From CAYMKL01 sp964390805 (GTDB taxonomy: Bacteria > Chloroflexota > Anaerolineae > VGOG01), in NCBI GenBank assembly GCA_964390805.1, contig CAYMKL010000192.1:1-9522 (forward strand): a stretch of 9,522 nt of DNA, written 5' to 3'. Below, in pieces: positions 1-6,089 of this stretch. A model generated the notes under the pieces. The model had not been told where the DNA came from and did no database searches. It saw only the letters and a program-made list of their open reading frames with translations. A program made the position numbers and the translations under genes. Position 1 is the stretch's first letter; every line of letters starts with the position of its first letter.

Positions 1-9
1 TGACCGGCA

Positions 10-39
10 ACCCCTTCATCCCTTGTACTCTTGAGGGGT
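10..39 (-). promoter_or_regulatory. Possible expression-platform hairpin after the riboswitch
   Basis: Just downstream of the riboswitch on the minus strand, ACCCC (39-35 in transcript order) can pair with GGGGT (14-10), extended by TCA/TGA with one bulged base, around a loop of about 13 nt. The pairing would hide the AAGGGG purine run at 16-11, which could act as a ribosome binding site for a start codon beyond the left edge. No U-tract is visible, so translational control is more likely than termination. The role is inferred from position only. A weaker alternative is an ATG at 19-17 opening a reading frame that leaves the window. Confidence 0.3.
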
Positions 40-67
40 AGCCTGAGTAGTTACAGTAATAAGCTTT

Positions 68-168
68 GCCCGCTTCGGCAGCCCGGCTGTCATAGCTCAA
101 ACCTGAACCTTAGACCCGTAGCTTTGCGCTCCCCTCCCTTTCGAGAGGTTAGCCTTTATCGGCGGACG
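68..168 (-). ncRNA. Cyclic-di-GMP-I (GEMM-I) riboswitch aptamer
   Basis: Read on the minus strand, this stretch carries the hallmarks of the GEMM-I aptamer in order: AAAGGCTAACC (157-147), a short stem capped by a GAAA tetraloop (CTCTCGAAAGGGAG, 147-134), the GCGCAAAGCTACGGGTCTAA segment (129-110), a variable hairpin, then TATGACAGCCGGGCTGCCG (95-77). The outer stem can form from CCGC near 165-162 and GCGG near 73-70, with inner GGC/GCC pairs. The class binds the second messenger cyclic-di-GMP and usually controls motility, adhesion, pilus or surface-protein genes. The controlled gene is downstream on the minus strand, outside the window. A consensus promoter lies about 40-75 bp upstream. The class call is confident; whether it is an on or off switch cannot be seen. 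Confidence 0.88.
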
Positions 169-213
169 TTCCTTCATCCATCTGATTGAGTAGGTTACTA
201 TGGAATTGCTATC

Positions 214-242
214 ATTTTATCACAAATCTAAGTACTTGTCAA
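214..242 (-). promoter_or_regulatory. Sigma70-type promoter driving the riboswitch transcript
   Basis: On the minus strand there is a perfect -35 box TTGACA (242-237), a 17-bp spacer and a -10 box TAAAAT (219-214) preceded by TGA, an extended -10. Transcription would start near 207, about 40 nt before the first base of the aptamer, which is the expected layout for a riboswitch leader. The surrounding DNA is locally AT-rich compared with its neighbours. Confidence 0.8.
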
Positions 243-263
243 GTTTGCCTCATCTTGGGCTGC

Positions 264-278
264 GTGGTGCTTCGCCAC
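264..278. repeat. Short GTGG/CCAC hairpin beside the palindrome
   Basis: GTGGTGCTTCGCCAC can form a small stem next to the 20-bp palindrome at 279-298. The two share GTGG/CCAC half-sites, so alternative pairings between them are possible. No U-tract follows on either strand, so it is not a standard terminator. Confidence 0.3.
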
Positions 279-298
279 AACCACTACATGTAGTGGTT
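279..298. promoter_or_regulatory. Perfect 20-bp palindrome, candidate operator
   Basis: AACCACTACATGTAGTGGTT is exactly its own reverse complement, with no central spacer. It sits 36 bp upstream of the -35 box of the riboswitch promoter, a position suited to an activator or upstream repressor dimer. Neither strand has a U-tract after it, so an intrinsic terminator is unlikely. Its half-site CACTACA resembles sites of several winged-helix regulators only loosely, so no regulator is assigned. Confidence 0.5.
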
Positions 299-390
299 AG
301 CAAGGAAGCGTATGTGTATATCTCGTACTCCCCGGGCTTTCGTTGCTCATGCCTGTCTTTCTGCCTTAAAATCTTCGATGATCAGGACCA

Positions 391-416
391 GAAAAGTCCA
401 ACGGCTTGAGCCTTGG
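391..416 (-). terminator. Probable intrinsic terminator of the LCP gene
   Basis: In minus-strand order CCAAGGC (416-410), loop TCAA, then GCC-G-TTGG (405-398) form a seven-pair stem with one bulged base, followed by ACTTTTC (397-391). It lies 45-70 nt past the stop codon of the LCP-family gene and upstream of the riboswitch promoter, so it would separate the two transcription units. The T-tract is short, so efficiency may be modest. Confidence 0.45.
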
Positions 417-460
417 GCCAGTTCTCGTATGGATTGTGAAACAGAGTCAGAGGATCGCTA

Positions 461-1855
461 TTAGGGCGCTGTCGGCAGTTGGAAGTCTGCTCCGATGATG
501 ACGCGGATGTCAATCTCACTATACGAACCGGTGAACGGCTGGATGTTGTTCTGCGGAATATTGAGCAGCCGCGCTAGATACTGGACGGTGTATTCCTTGC
601 CCGTGTAGTCTACTATGATCGTATTGGGGTAGTCGAAGCGTTCGGCATTGCCGAACTCCACTACCTGGAGGTTATGTTCTTTCAGTAAAGCGCTGGTTTG
701 GCCAGCCAGGTTGCCAACGGTAGAGCCGTTGTGTACAATGATTCTTGCTCCTTCCTCGGCCAGCTTGTCTTTGTCCTTAATGATCTCTTCCTCTTCGGCT
801 TCTTGCACAGGCTCGGCAAAAATCTCGTCCACCACGGCGCGGATCTCGTCCCGGATGGGGATCAAAACCTGGGCTCCGTTGGGTGTCGTGGTGGGCACGG
901 TCATGGAGCTGCCAATAACGGCGGTCTTGATGTGTTCGTCGTCCATTTTGCTGGCCAGTTGAACCAGGTTGTGCATCTCGTCGAACTGGAGGTCTGTCTG
1001 CACCGCATCGCCTACGGTTTTCAGCAGTTCGGGCAGTTTGGGCAACAACTGGGGCAACATTCCAAAGCGCAGAACCTTATCGCGCACAGCCATGATGACC
1101 TGTTGCTGACGTCGTAGCCGGTCGAAGTCGCTGCCGCCGTGACGGGTGCGAGCGTATTTGAGAGCGAGTTCACCGTCCATGTGTTGGAGGCCCGCCGGAA
1201 TATAGAGGGGGTCGTAGCCATAGGCGCTATCAGGATACAGGGGATCATCAATCTCTTTTTCCACGTAGATGTCTACCCCGCCGATGGTGTCTACGGCCTC
1301 CACGAAGCCACTGAAGTTGACGCGGACGTAGTAGTGGATAGTTATGCCAAAGTTATATTGCACCGTTTTGATGGCCAAAGCCGGCCCGCCACCTGGGTAT
1401 TTCTTCAGATCACCGGTGTAATGGGCAGTGTTGATGCGATTCTCGCTGTAGCCGGGGATGGGCACCCACAAGTCGCGAGGGATGGAGAGTATGCCCGCCG
1501 TGTTGTTCTCAGGGTCAATGGTCAGCACGATCATGGTGTCGGTGCGCCAGGGGCCATACTGGTCCTCTCGCTCATCAATGCCCAGGAGCAGAATGTTCAC
1601 CCGCTCTTTTTTCTGCCAGTCGGGCAGGGGCTCTCCGCCGGTGCTGATATTGGTTTCTCTCTCTGGGACTTGGCCGGAGACTGGGGGTAGGCTCACCTTG
1701 GGGAGGGAGGGGAGTTGAGCATGTGCTACGAAGTCTCTTATGGTGACATAAAAGCCGTAGCCGAAGTAGACCCCACCTATTATGAGAATCATGGAGAATA
1801 TCCCAAGCAATAGCCTGGACCAGGGGGAACGGTGGTTATTCGACTTACGGCTCAT
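461..1855 (-). CDS. LytR-CpsA-Psr (LCP) family cell-envelope protein with LytR_C domain
   Basis: This 464-aa protein belongs to the LCP family, whose members transfer undecaprenyl-linked glycopolymers such as teichoic acids or capsular sugars to peptidoglycan or other envelope acceptors. It has a cytoplasmic N-tail, one membrane segment at about residues 15-38 and a Pro-rich linker to about 80. The LCP domain (about 85-262) carries the expected motifs: LLLGIDER (89-96), RTDTM with its acidic residue (104-108), SIPRDLWV (124-131), NRINTAHY (139-146), IGGVDIYV (191-198) and YARTRHGGSDFDRLRRQQ (234-251), whose arginines bind the lipid pyrophosphate. After an acidic linker (about 350-366) comes a LytR_C-type domain (about 368-460). 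The ATG start at 1855 has GGAG seven bases upstream. The gene has its own promoter although it lies on the same strand as the genes before it. Glycopolymer substrate unknown. Confidence 0.93.
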   Translation of the reverse strand: MSRKSNNHRSPWSRLLLGIFSMILIIGGVYFGYGFYVTIRDFVAHAQLPSLPKVSLPPVSGQVPERETNISTGGEPLPDWQKKERVNILLLGIDEREDQYGPWRTDTMIVLTIDPENNTAGILSIPRDLWVPIPGYSENRINTAHYTGDLKKYPGGGPALAIKTVQYNFGITIHYYVRVNFSGFVEAVDTIGGVDIYVEKEIDDPLYPDSAYGYDPLYIPAGLQHMDGELALKYARTRHGGSDFDRLRRQQQVIMAVRDKVLRFGMLPQLLPKLPELLKTVGDAVQTDLQFDEMHNLVQLASKMDDEHIKTAVIGSSMTVPTTTPNGAQVLIPIRDEIRAVVDEIFAEPVQEAEEEEIIKDKDKLAEEGARIIVHNGSTVGNLAGQTSALLKEHNLQVVEFGNAERFDYPNTIIVDYTGKEYTVQYLARLLNIPQNNIQPFTGSYSEIDIRVIIGADFQLPTAP

Positions 1856-1862
1856 GTATTGA

Positions 1863-1866
1863 CTCC
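1863..1866 (-). promoter_or_regulatory. Ribosome binding site of the LCP gene
   Basis: GGAG on the minus strand lies 7 nt before the ATG at 1855 and supports that start over internal alternatives. Confidence 0.6.
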
Positions 1867-1899
1867 GTGAAGCTAAAGCGATGTCAAAATTCGGCGTCT

Positions 1900-1928
1900 A
1901 TTATAGCACATTTCCTCCGGCAGAGCAA
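1900..1928 (-). promoter_or_regulatory. Extended -10 promoter of the LCP gene
   Basis: On the minus strand a perfect TATAAT (1905-1900) is preceded by TGC, an extended -10. A weak -35, TTGCTC, lies at 1928-1923 with a 17-bp spacer. The start point would be near 1893, giving a leader of about 38 nt. The element lies in the 80-bp gap after the upstream gene's stop codon, so the LCP gene can be transcribed independently of the operon before it. Confidence 0.65.
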
Positions 1929-1935
1929 AAAGCCG

Positions 1936-4407
1936 CTACTCTTCCGAAGGGATGTCGGTGACATAAAGTTTGCTGCCGCTGACGAAGTAAAGCCGATTAA
2001 GCAATTCGTTCGCAAAGAGACCCTTCAATTGGGCGAAGGCCTCGCTTTGGCTGGCCTGGAATTGCCGTACGAGGTGTCCCTCTTTTGTCAGTCGCACAAT
2101 GCGCTGGTTGCCCGCGTCGGCTACGTAGAGAAACTCTGTCTCTTCGCTAGTGAAGAGGGCGGTGGGGTTTTGCAATGGCTCGTAGAGGCCCGTTATCTCG
2201 AAAGGGGCCGGCTGGCCATCGTCGAACTTCAGAATCCGACCATCGGCGTAGAGAACGTAGATTTCGCCGACGATGGCCATGTCTACGACCCCCGCCAAGT
2301 TCACCTCAGCAGGGGTGGGGAAGTAGCCCTCAGGCAAGTTGCCGTACTCGGGTTCGTGGCGCAGTATCTGGTTCAAGCTCGGATCCAGTAAATAGAAGTC
2401 GCCGCGGTAACTTCCCGCTACCTGGGGTTGGATCCACCTGTCACTACCGCCGACAGACAGCACACTTATGCCCTCCTCAGGATCATATTCCAACAGTGAG
2501 CCGCCACTCTCTAGCACAAGAAGGTTGTTATCCAACCGCCCACCCTCGGCCTTCGCCCAGACCATGTCCACCAGCTCACCCACCACAATGGGGTCTCGCT
2601 GATCGCCTTTGCGCAGGAGCACCGGATCCACTTCCAACTGCTGCAGCCCCTGCAAGCTGTCGTCGAGGAGGTGTTTGTACACTCGGTCGAGGCCCTTGTC
2701 CAGGACGTAGATGTCTATGCCCTCGACGAGCACCCGGCTGGGGTTGCTGTCTGGCTCTCCATATTCCCACAGAGCGGCTATCCAATCGAGCACGGTGACT
2801 TTGTCTATCTTCTTCAATACATAATCAGTCTGCTCTCGCAGGTCGTTCACTTGAGGATTTCCAGGGACCAGTTCCTCAGCTTCGGCTAAAGAGTCGAGGG
2901 CTTCCAACAAATGGCTCCTCGCTATGGCCTCATCTACCTGTTGGACCAGATCCATCTGCTGTTGGGCCTGGGTCACCAGTTCGTTGAAGCGAGCCTGCCT
3001 GGCCAACGCCTGTCGCCAATAGACGACCATCACCAGGATGACGACGACGATGGGGATGGCGATGGCAATGCCCATCCAGAAGTTTCCGTTTCTTTTGATT
3101 GTGCGTGAGGGCCGGCGCGGCCGGGTGGCACGCTCCCTGGGAGCTGGCGTCTCCTCTACTTCGGCTGGTCTCACCACACGTTCGGGCAGGAGCCTTTTCA
3201 GGAAGTTGGCCGCTCCTCCCAAGGCGTTTGTCAGCGCTGACGACACTCTGCGCTCGAGGCTTTCCCAGTCGGGGCGGGGTAATCGCTCCTGTAGCGCTTC
3301 TTTCACTTTGGGCCAGGTGGGCCATTCCATTGGTGTCTTTTCGACCCTGGGCCTGGCGGGCCGCTCCATTGGTGCCTCTTCGACTTTGGGTATGGCAGGC
3401 TGCTCCATTGGCGTCTCTTCGACCTCGGGCTTGGTGGGCCGCTCCATTGGCGCCTCTTCGGCCTCGGGCTTGACGGGCAGTTCCTCTGGCACCTCCTCGA
3501 CTTTGGGTATGGCGGGCCGCTCCACTGGCATCTCCTCGACCTCGGGCTTGACGGGCCGCTCCACTGGCACCTCCTCGACCTCGGGCTTGGCGGGTAGCTC
3601 CTCTGGCGCCTCTTCGACCTCGCGCTTGACGGGTAGCTCCTCTGGCGCCTCTTCGACTTTGGGCCTGACTGGCCGCGTCACTGCGACCTGGCGTTGCACT
3701 CTGGGCTTTTCTTCCCCTGCGGCAACTTGGATGATCATGGCAGAGGCGTCTCCCTCGCCAGCCAGCTCTTCCAAACTAGCCAGGGCCGGGTACATGTCTT
3801 TCCCAACAACGGCCTGGGCGATCTGTTCTGGACTGGCTTGTTGAGCCAGGGAGCCAACCGTCAGCAGGATGAAATCTCCAACCCCCACTCTGGTTCGGTA
3901 GAAGCGGATTGGCATCCCTCTCTTAAAGCCCAAGGGGGTTGCCCCTTCAGCCGTTAACTCGGTTATGGGGATTTCTGGGAAGCTCATCAACATTCCTCCT
4001 CGGTAGGACACATAAGCCGTGGTCGGTCCTGCCTGGGCAATGTAGACGGTTCCCTCCCTGAGCACGACGCAGGTTAGGCCCCCGGCGCGTTGTTCATGGG
4101 GAAGCGACTTGAGATTCTCGTGCAATAGAAAAGAGTTAGCATATCCTATGGCCTGGCGCAGCTTAGCCGTGATGCTGCCTGGGGCTTGGAAGTACCCTTC
4201 GCCGATGATCCTGATCAGCTCGCGATAAATCCTTTCCCGCCCCGAGGGATCGCCCGTCACATCAAGAATGATGTACAGGCTCTCCTTCGTGCGTTTGCGG
4301 AGGATAGACTGAGCCGGCTGAACCGCGGCCATGTTCGTGACCCATTCCTGCCTGGTTCCGGCGATGAGGCTAAGCTTGCCGATGACGGTTCCCACTTTTG
4401 GACTCAT
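1936..4407 (-). CDS. Membrane protein: degenerate PP2C-like head, Pro/Glu repeats, NHL-like propeller tail
   Basis: 823 aa with several visible parts. Residues about 40-228 have the layout of a PP2C/SpoIIE-type phosphatase: GGLTCVVLREGTVYIAQAGP (109-128) matches the family's GG-T...ANVGDSR segment, GVGDFILLTVGSL (175-187) matches GD-LLL-SDGL, and GEGDASAMIIQV (217-228) matches the final GDNAT strand. The metal-binding aspartates of the GDSR and SDG motifs are absent (P128, G185), so it is probably a pseudophosphatase. Residues 247-376 are ten 13-residue Pro/Glu repeats. A basic stretch (about 420-440) precedes one membrane span (about 443-464). Helical, TPR-like sequence follows (468-535), then a beta-propeller-like region (about 555-820) with a clear NHL repeat, LYVADAGNQRIVRL (760-773). 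The head is probably cytoplasmic and the propeller external. The ATG has GGAGGG six bases upstream and lies 29 bp after the sbcD stop. Function unknown; a sensor or scaffold role is inference. Confidence 0.75.
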   Translation of the reverse strand: MSPKVGTVIGKLSLIAGTRQEWVTNMAAVQPAQSILRKRTKESLYIILDVTGDPSGRERIYRELIRIIGEGYFQAPGSITAKLRQAIGYANSFLLHENLKSLPHEQRAGGLTCVVLREGTVYIAQAGPTTAYVSYRGGMLMSFPEIPITELTAEGATPLGFKRGMPIRFYRTRVGVGDFILLTVGSLAQQASPEQIAQAVVGKDMYPALASLEELAGEGDASAMIIQVAAGEEKPRVQRQVAVTRPVRPKVEEAPEELPVKREVEEAPEELPAKPEVEEVPVERPVKPEVEEMPVERPAIPKVEEVPEELPVKPEAEEAPMERPTKPEVEETPMEQPAIPKVEEAPMERPARPRVEKTPMEWPTWPKVKEALQERLPRPDWESLERRVSSALTNALGGAANFLKRLLPERVVRPAEVEETPAPRERATRPRRPSRTIKRNGNFWMGIAIAIPIVVVILVMVVYWRQALARQARFNELVTQAQQQMDLVQQVDEAIARSHLLEALDSLAEAEELVPGNPQVNDLREQTDYVLKKIDKVTVLDWIAALWEYGEPDSNPSRVLVEGIDIYVLDKGLDRVYKHLLDDSLQGLQQLEVDPVLLRKGDQRDPIVVGELVDMVWAKAEGGRLDNNLLVLESGGSLLEYDPEEGISVLSVGGSDRWIQPQVAGSYRGDFYLLDPSLNQILRHEPEYGNLPEGYFPTPAEVNLAGVVDMAIVGEIYVLYADGRILKFDDGQPAPFEITGLYEPLQNPTALFTSEETEFLYVADAGNQRIVRLTKEGHLVRQFQASQSEAFAQLKGLFANELLNRLYFVSGSKLYVTDIPSEE
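3280..3669 (-). repeat. Ten in-frame 39-bp coding repeats (13-residue Pro/Glu unit)
   Basis: The protein unit is x-K-P-x-V-E-E-x-P-x-E-R/L-P, present ten times without gaps as residues 247-376 of the PP2C-like membrane protein. In the DNA the repeats are seen on the plus strand as recurring 'tcttcgacc/ttt...gggcttg...gggc' blocks every 39 bp. The copies differ mainly at two or three variable positions and the last is most diverged, as expected for an array that grew by unequal exchange or slippage. At protein level it makes an extended, rigid, charged linker between the head and the membrane span. Confidence 0.9.
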
Positions 4408-4413
4408 AGTAGG

Positions 4414-4419
4414 CCCTCC
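4414..4419 (-). promoter_or_regulatory. Strong ribosome binding site of the PP2C-like gene
   Basis: GGAGGG on the minus strand is 6 nt before the ATG at 4407. It lies in the 29-bp gap after the sbcD stop codon, which also carries a TTTGAGC tandem heptamer (plus-strand view, 4422-4435). Confidence 0.6.
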
Positions 4420-4436
4420 AATTTGAGCTTTGAGCT

Positions 4437-5672
4437 TTATCTCTCCTCTAGCTCCCGAAAGATATCCTCGGCATGCTCCAACAGCAATTCGGTGCGTTCG
4501 GGAGGCGTTTGCTTCACCTGGAAGTACCGTTCCAGCATTTGGCGGGGCGTCATCTCTTCGATAGGCTGATCGCCCAGGCGCAGCCGCACTTTGCGCTCCA
4601 CATCCTTGACGATGGCCGCGATGTGGAAGGCTCCTGCCAGGGCGCGGCGGATTTCGCCCTCCTTGATGAGGGGCTCCTTTTCGGCGGTCGTGTGGATGAT
4701 GATCCGCACCACAGCGTCCTCGATGTCGCGGGCTGCAATGGCCTCCAGTATCTCGGCGGTGGGATCGTCGCTCTGGACATCCACCTCGATGGTGACGAAT
4801 GGGCGGGCGTCTGTCTTCACGAACTGGTAGGTGGCACGCCCTCGCTCCACCTCGGCCACCACGAAGCCCTTGTCCTCTCGCTCCTCGCCGAAGTCAATGC
4901 GCTCGATGCTGCCGCTGTAGATCACAGGGGGAGCATCGTTCAAAACCTGGTGTTTGTGGATGTGGCCCAGGGCCACGTAATCGAAGGCCGGGTTCCTGGC
5001 CAGGCTGGGCGGCAGGATCACCTCCTGGCCTAGCATGACGCGCCGCTCCGAGCCGTAGACCGCTCCCTGGACAGTGGCGTGGGCGACCAGAATGGTGGGC
5101 GTCGCTTCGCTTGCGGTCGAATCCAGTTGACCGATCAAGCCATCGGGCCCCTCGAAAATGTTGATGACCTTGTCCAGAATGAGCTGGTTGATTTCCTCCA
5201 GGGTCTTGTTCTTGTACTCATCGCGGGCCAGCAGCGCGCTGCGGGTGATCCAGGGCAGGACCACGACCTGCACGGGGCCGTCTTTGGTCTCAATGGAGAT
5301 GACCTCCGGCTTCTTGGCCACATGGACGTTTTCCACCTCCAGGGTGGCGAAAATCTCCACCGTGATGGCCCGGCCTACCGCGCTGGGGGTGTCGTGGTTG
5401 CCCGCCACCAGCACGGTGGGGATGCCCACCGTGGAGAGGCGACGGATGCGCCGGGCGAACTCCCGTTGGTAGGTGGGATTCGGATCGCGGGTCTTGTAGG
5501 CGTCGCCAGCGAAGACCACCAGGCTGACGTCGTTGTCCAGAGCATAATCCACCACCTGGTCGTAGGAGCGGAGGAAGTCCATCAGTCGGGTGCTGAGCCC
5601 CGTGGCAGGGTCAATCCGCCCGTAGTTTTCCATTCCCAGGTGGAGGTCAGCGAAATGCAGCAGTCTAACCAA
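4437..5672 (-). CDS. sbcD: DNA repair nuclease of the SbcD/Mre11 family
   Basis: 411-aa calcineurin-like phosphoesterase of the SbcD/Mre11 type, a manganese-dependent exo/endonuclease that normally acts with the SbcC/Rad50 ATPase on DNA ends and hairpins. All phosphoesterase motifs are present: FADLHLG (7-13, D9 and H11), FAGDAYK (54-60, D57), AGNHD (90-94, N92, H93), VAHATVQG (196-203, H198) and GHIHKH (236-241, H237, H239). The C-terminal third (about 280-411) fits the capping and partner-binding region, ending in a helix. Length is normal for the family. The start is TTG at 5672; it is preceded by GAGG seven bases upstream, and no in-frame ATG precedes it. That binding site overlaps the TGA of the gene before it, suggesting translational coupling. 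No SbcC/Rad50 gene follows; the next gene is the PP2C-like membrane protein. Confidence 0.92.
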   Translation of the reverse strand: MVRLLHFADLHLGMENYGRIDPATGLSTRLMDFLRSYDQVVDYALDNDVSLVVFAGDAYKTRDPNPTYQREFARRIRRLSTVGIPTVLVAGNHDTPSAVGRAITVEIFATLEVENVHVAKKPEVISIETKDGPVQVVVLPWITRSALLARDEYKNKTLEEINQLILDKVINIFEGPDGLIGQLDSTASEATPTILVAHATVQGAVYGSERRVMLGQEVILPPSLARNPAFDYVALGHIHKHQVLNDAPPVIYSGSIERIDFGEEREDKGFVVAEVERGRATYQFVKTDARPFVTIEVDVQSDDPTAEILEAIAARDIEDAVVRIIIHTTAEKEPLIKEGEIRRALAGAFHIAAIVKDVERKVRLRLGDQPIEEMTPRQMLERYFQVKQTPPERTELLLEHAEDIFRELEER

Positions 5673-5679
5673 AGGAAGA

Positions 5680-5683
5680 CCTC
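5680..5683 (-). promoter_or_regulatory. Ribosome binding site of sbcD, overlapping the upstream stop codon
   Basis: GAGG on the minus strand overlaps the TGA (5684-5682) of the 74-aa gene and is 7 nt from the TTG start at 5672. The ATG at 5689-5687 is out of frame with SbcD, so the TTG is the only plausible start. Confidence 0.6.
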
Positions 5684-5906
5684 ACTCATGCTGGTAAGCA
5701 AACATCGAGCGTTTAGCGGCTTCGATATCCTCATCGGTGATGTTTGCGCCAGCCCAGATTCCCTCTAGAGAAACAGGATGGCGGCAAATCCTTTCCTCTG
5801 GTGACTTTGCGGTCACGAAGAGCATTCTCAGCTCTCGAACACTTTTCTCCAAATCGAGTAGTTTGTCGTAAATAGCATAGCTGCTGATGGTTTCTGTCTG
5901 CGTCAT
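5682..5906 (-). CDS. Small 74-aa protein, antitoxin-like, function unknown
   Basis: First gene of the minus-strand operon. It has a helical, charged N-half (YDKLLDLEKSVRELRMLF, about 13-30) and a C-terminal segment SLEGIWAGANITDEDIEAAK (46-65) rich in acidic residues. This G-W/I-x-G...I-(S/T)-(E/D)-E-D-I-E-A-A-K pattern resembles the toxin-neutralising tail of small antitoxins found near PIN-type toxins in bacteria, but I see no toxin gene beside it and the match is from memory. The start at 5906 has GGGAGAG about 8 nt upstream and a promoter about 60 bp further up. It ends 9 bp before sbcD, with the sbcD binding site on its stop codon. It could be an orphan antitoxin or a small partner of the nuclease. 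Confidence 0.65.
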   Translation of the reverse strand: MTQTETISSYAIYDKLLDLEKSVRELRMLFVTAKSPEERICRHPVSLEGIWAGANITDEDIEAAKRSMFAYQHE

Positions 5907-5973
5907 GACAATTCACTCTCCCTCTATGTCTCTGGTAGCCACTCTGTGAAGATAATGCGGCCACCTACCACCT

Positions 5974-6002
5974 ATTTTACTACAATCTGGCCGATGTTGC
6001 AA
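5974..6002 (-). promoter_or_regulatory. Promoter of the 74-aa protein / sbcD / PP2C-like operon
   Basis: On the minus strand the -35 box TTGCAA (6002-5997), a 17-bp spacer and the -10 box TAAAAT (5979-5974) predict a start near 5967, about 60 nt before the first ATG. A perfect TTGACA (6017-6012) also reads on this strand but is 32 bp from the -10. It is largely the complement of the nurA -35 box. Confidence 0.65.
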
Positions 6003-6010
6003 GCCCGTTC

Positions 6011-6039
6011 TTGTCAAGGGAAGCACTATGGGGTATAAT
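6011..6039 (+). promoter_or_regulatory. Promoter of nurA
   Basis: TTGTCA (6011-6016), a 17-bp spacer and a perfect TATAAT (6034-6039) predict a start near 6046 and a leader of about 44 nt. The -35 box is 8 bp from the -35 box of the divergent operon, so RNA polymerases on the two promoters probably cannot bind at the same time. Confidence 0.75.
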
Positions 6040-6089
6040 TGACTGTGCGCAATGGAGGCAACGAGTAAGGGGTCAATAGGGGGATTGGA

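Noticed and set aside
30..65. CCTGAGTAGTTAC-like sequence considered as an insertion-sequence end
   Set aside because: No matching inverted end, target duplication or transposase fragment is visible in the window; it also fits as riboswitch leader sequence.
200..409. 69-codon plus-strand reading frame over the riboswitch promoter and palindrome
   Set aside because: No family resemblance or ribosome binding site; it overlaps a clear minus-strand promoter and palindrome.
3038..3844. 268-codon plus-strand frame rich in Ser/Gly/Thr repeats
   Set aside because: It is the antisense shadow of the Pro/Glu repeat array; the minus-strand gene has a good start and recognisable domains.
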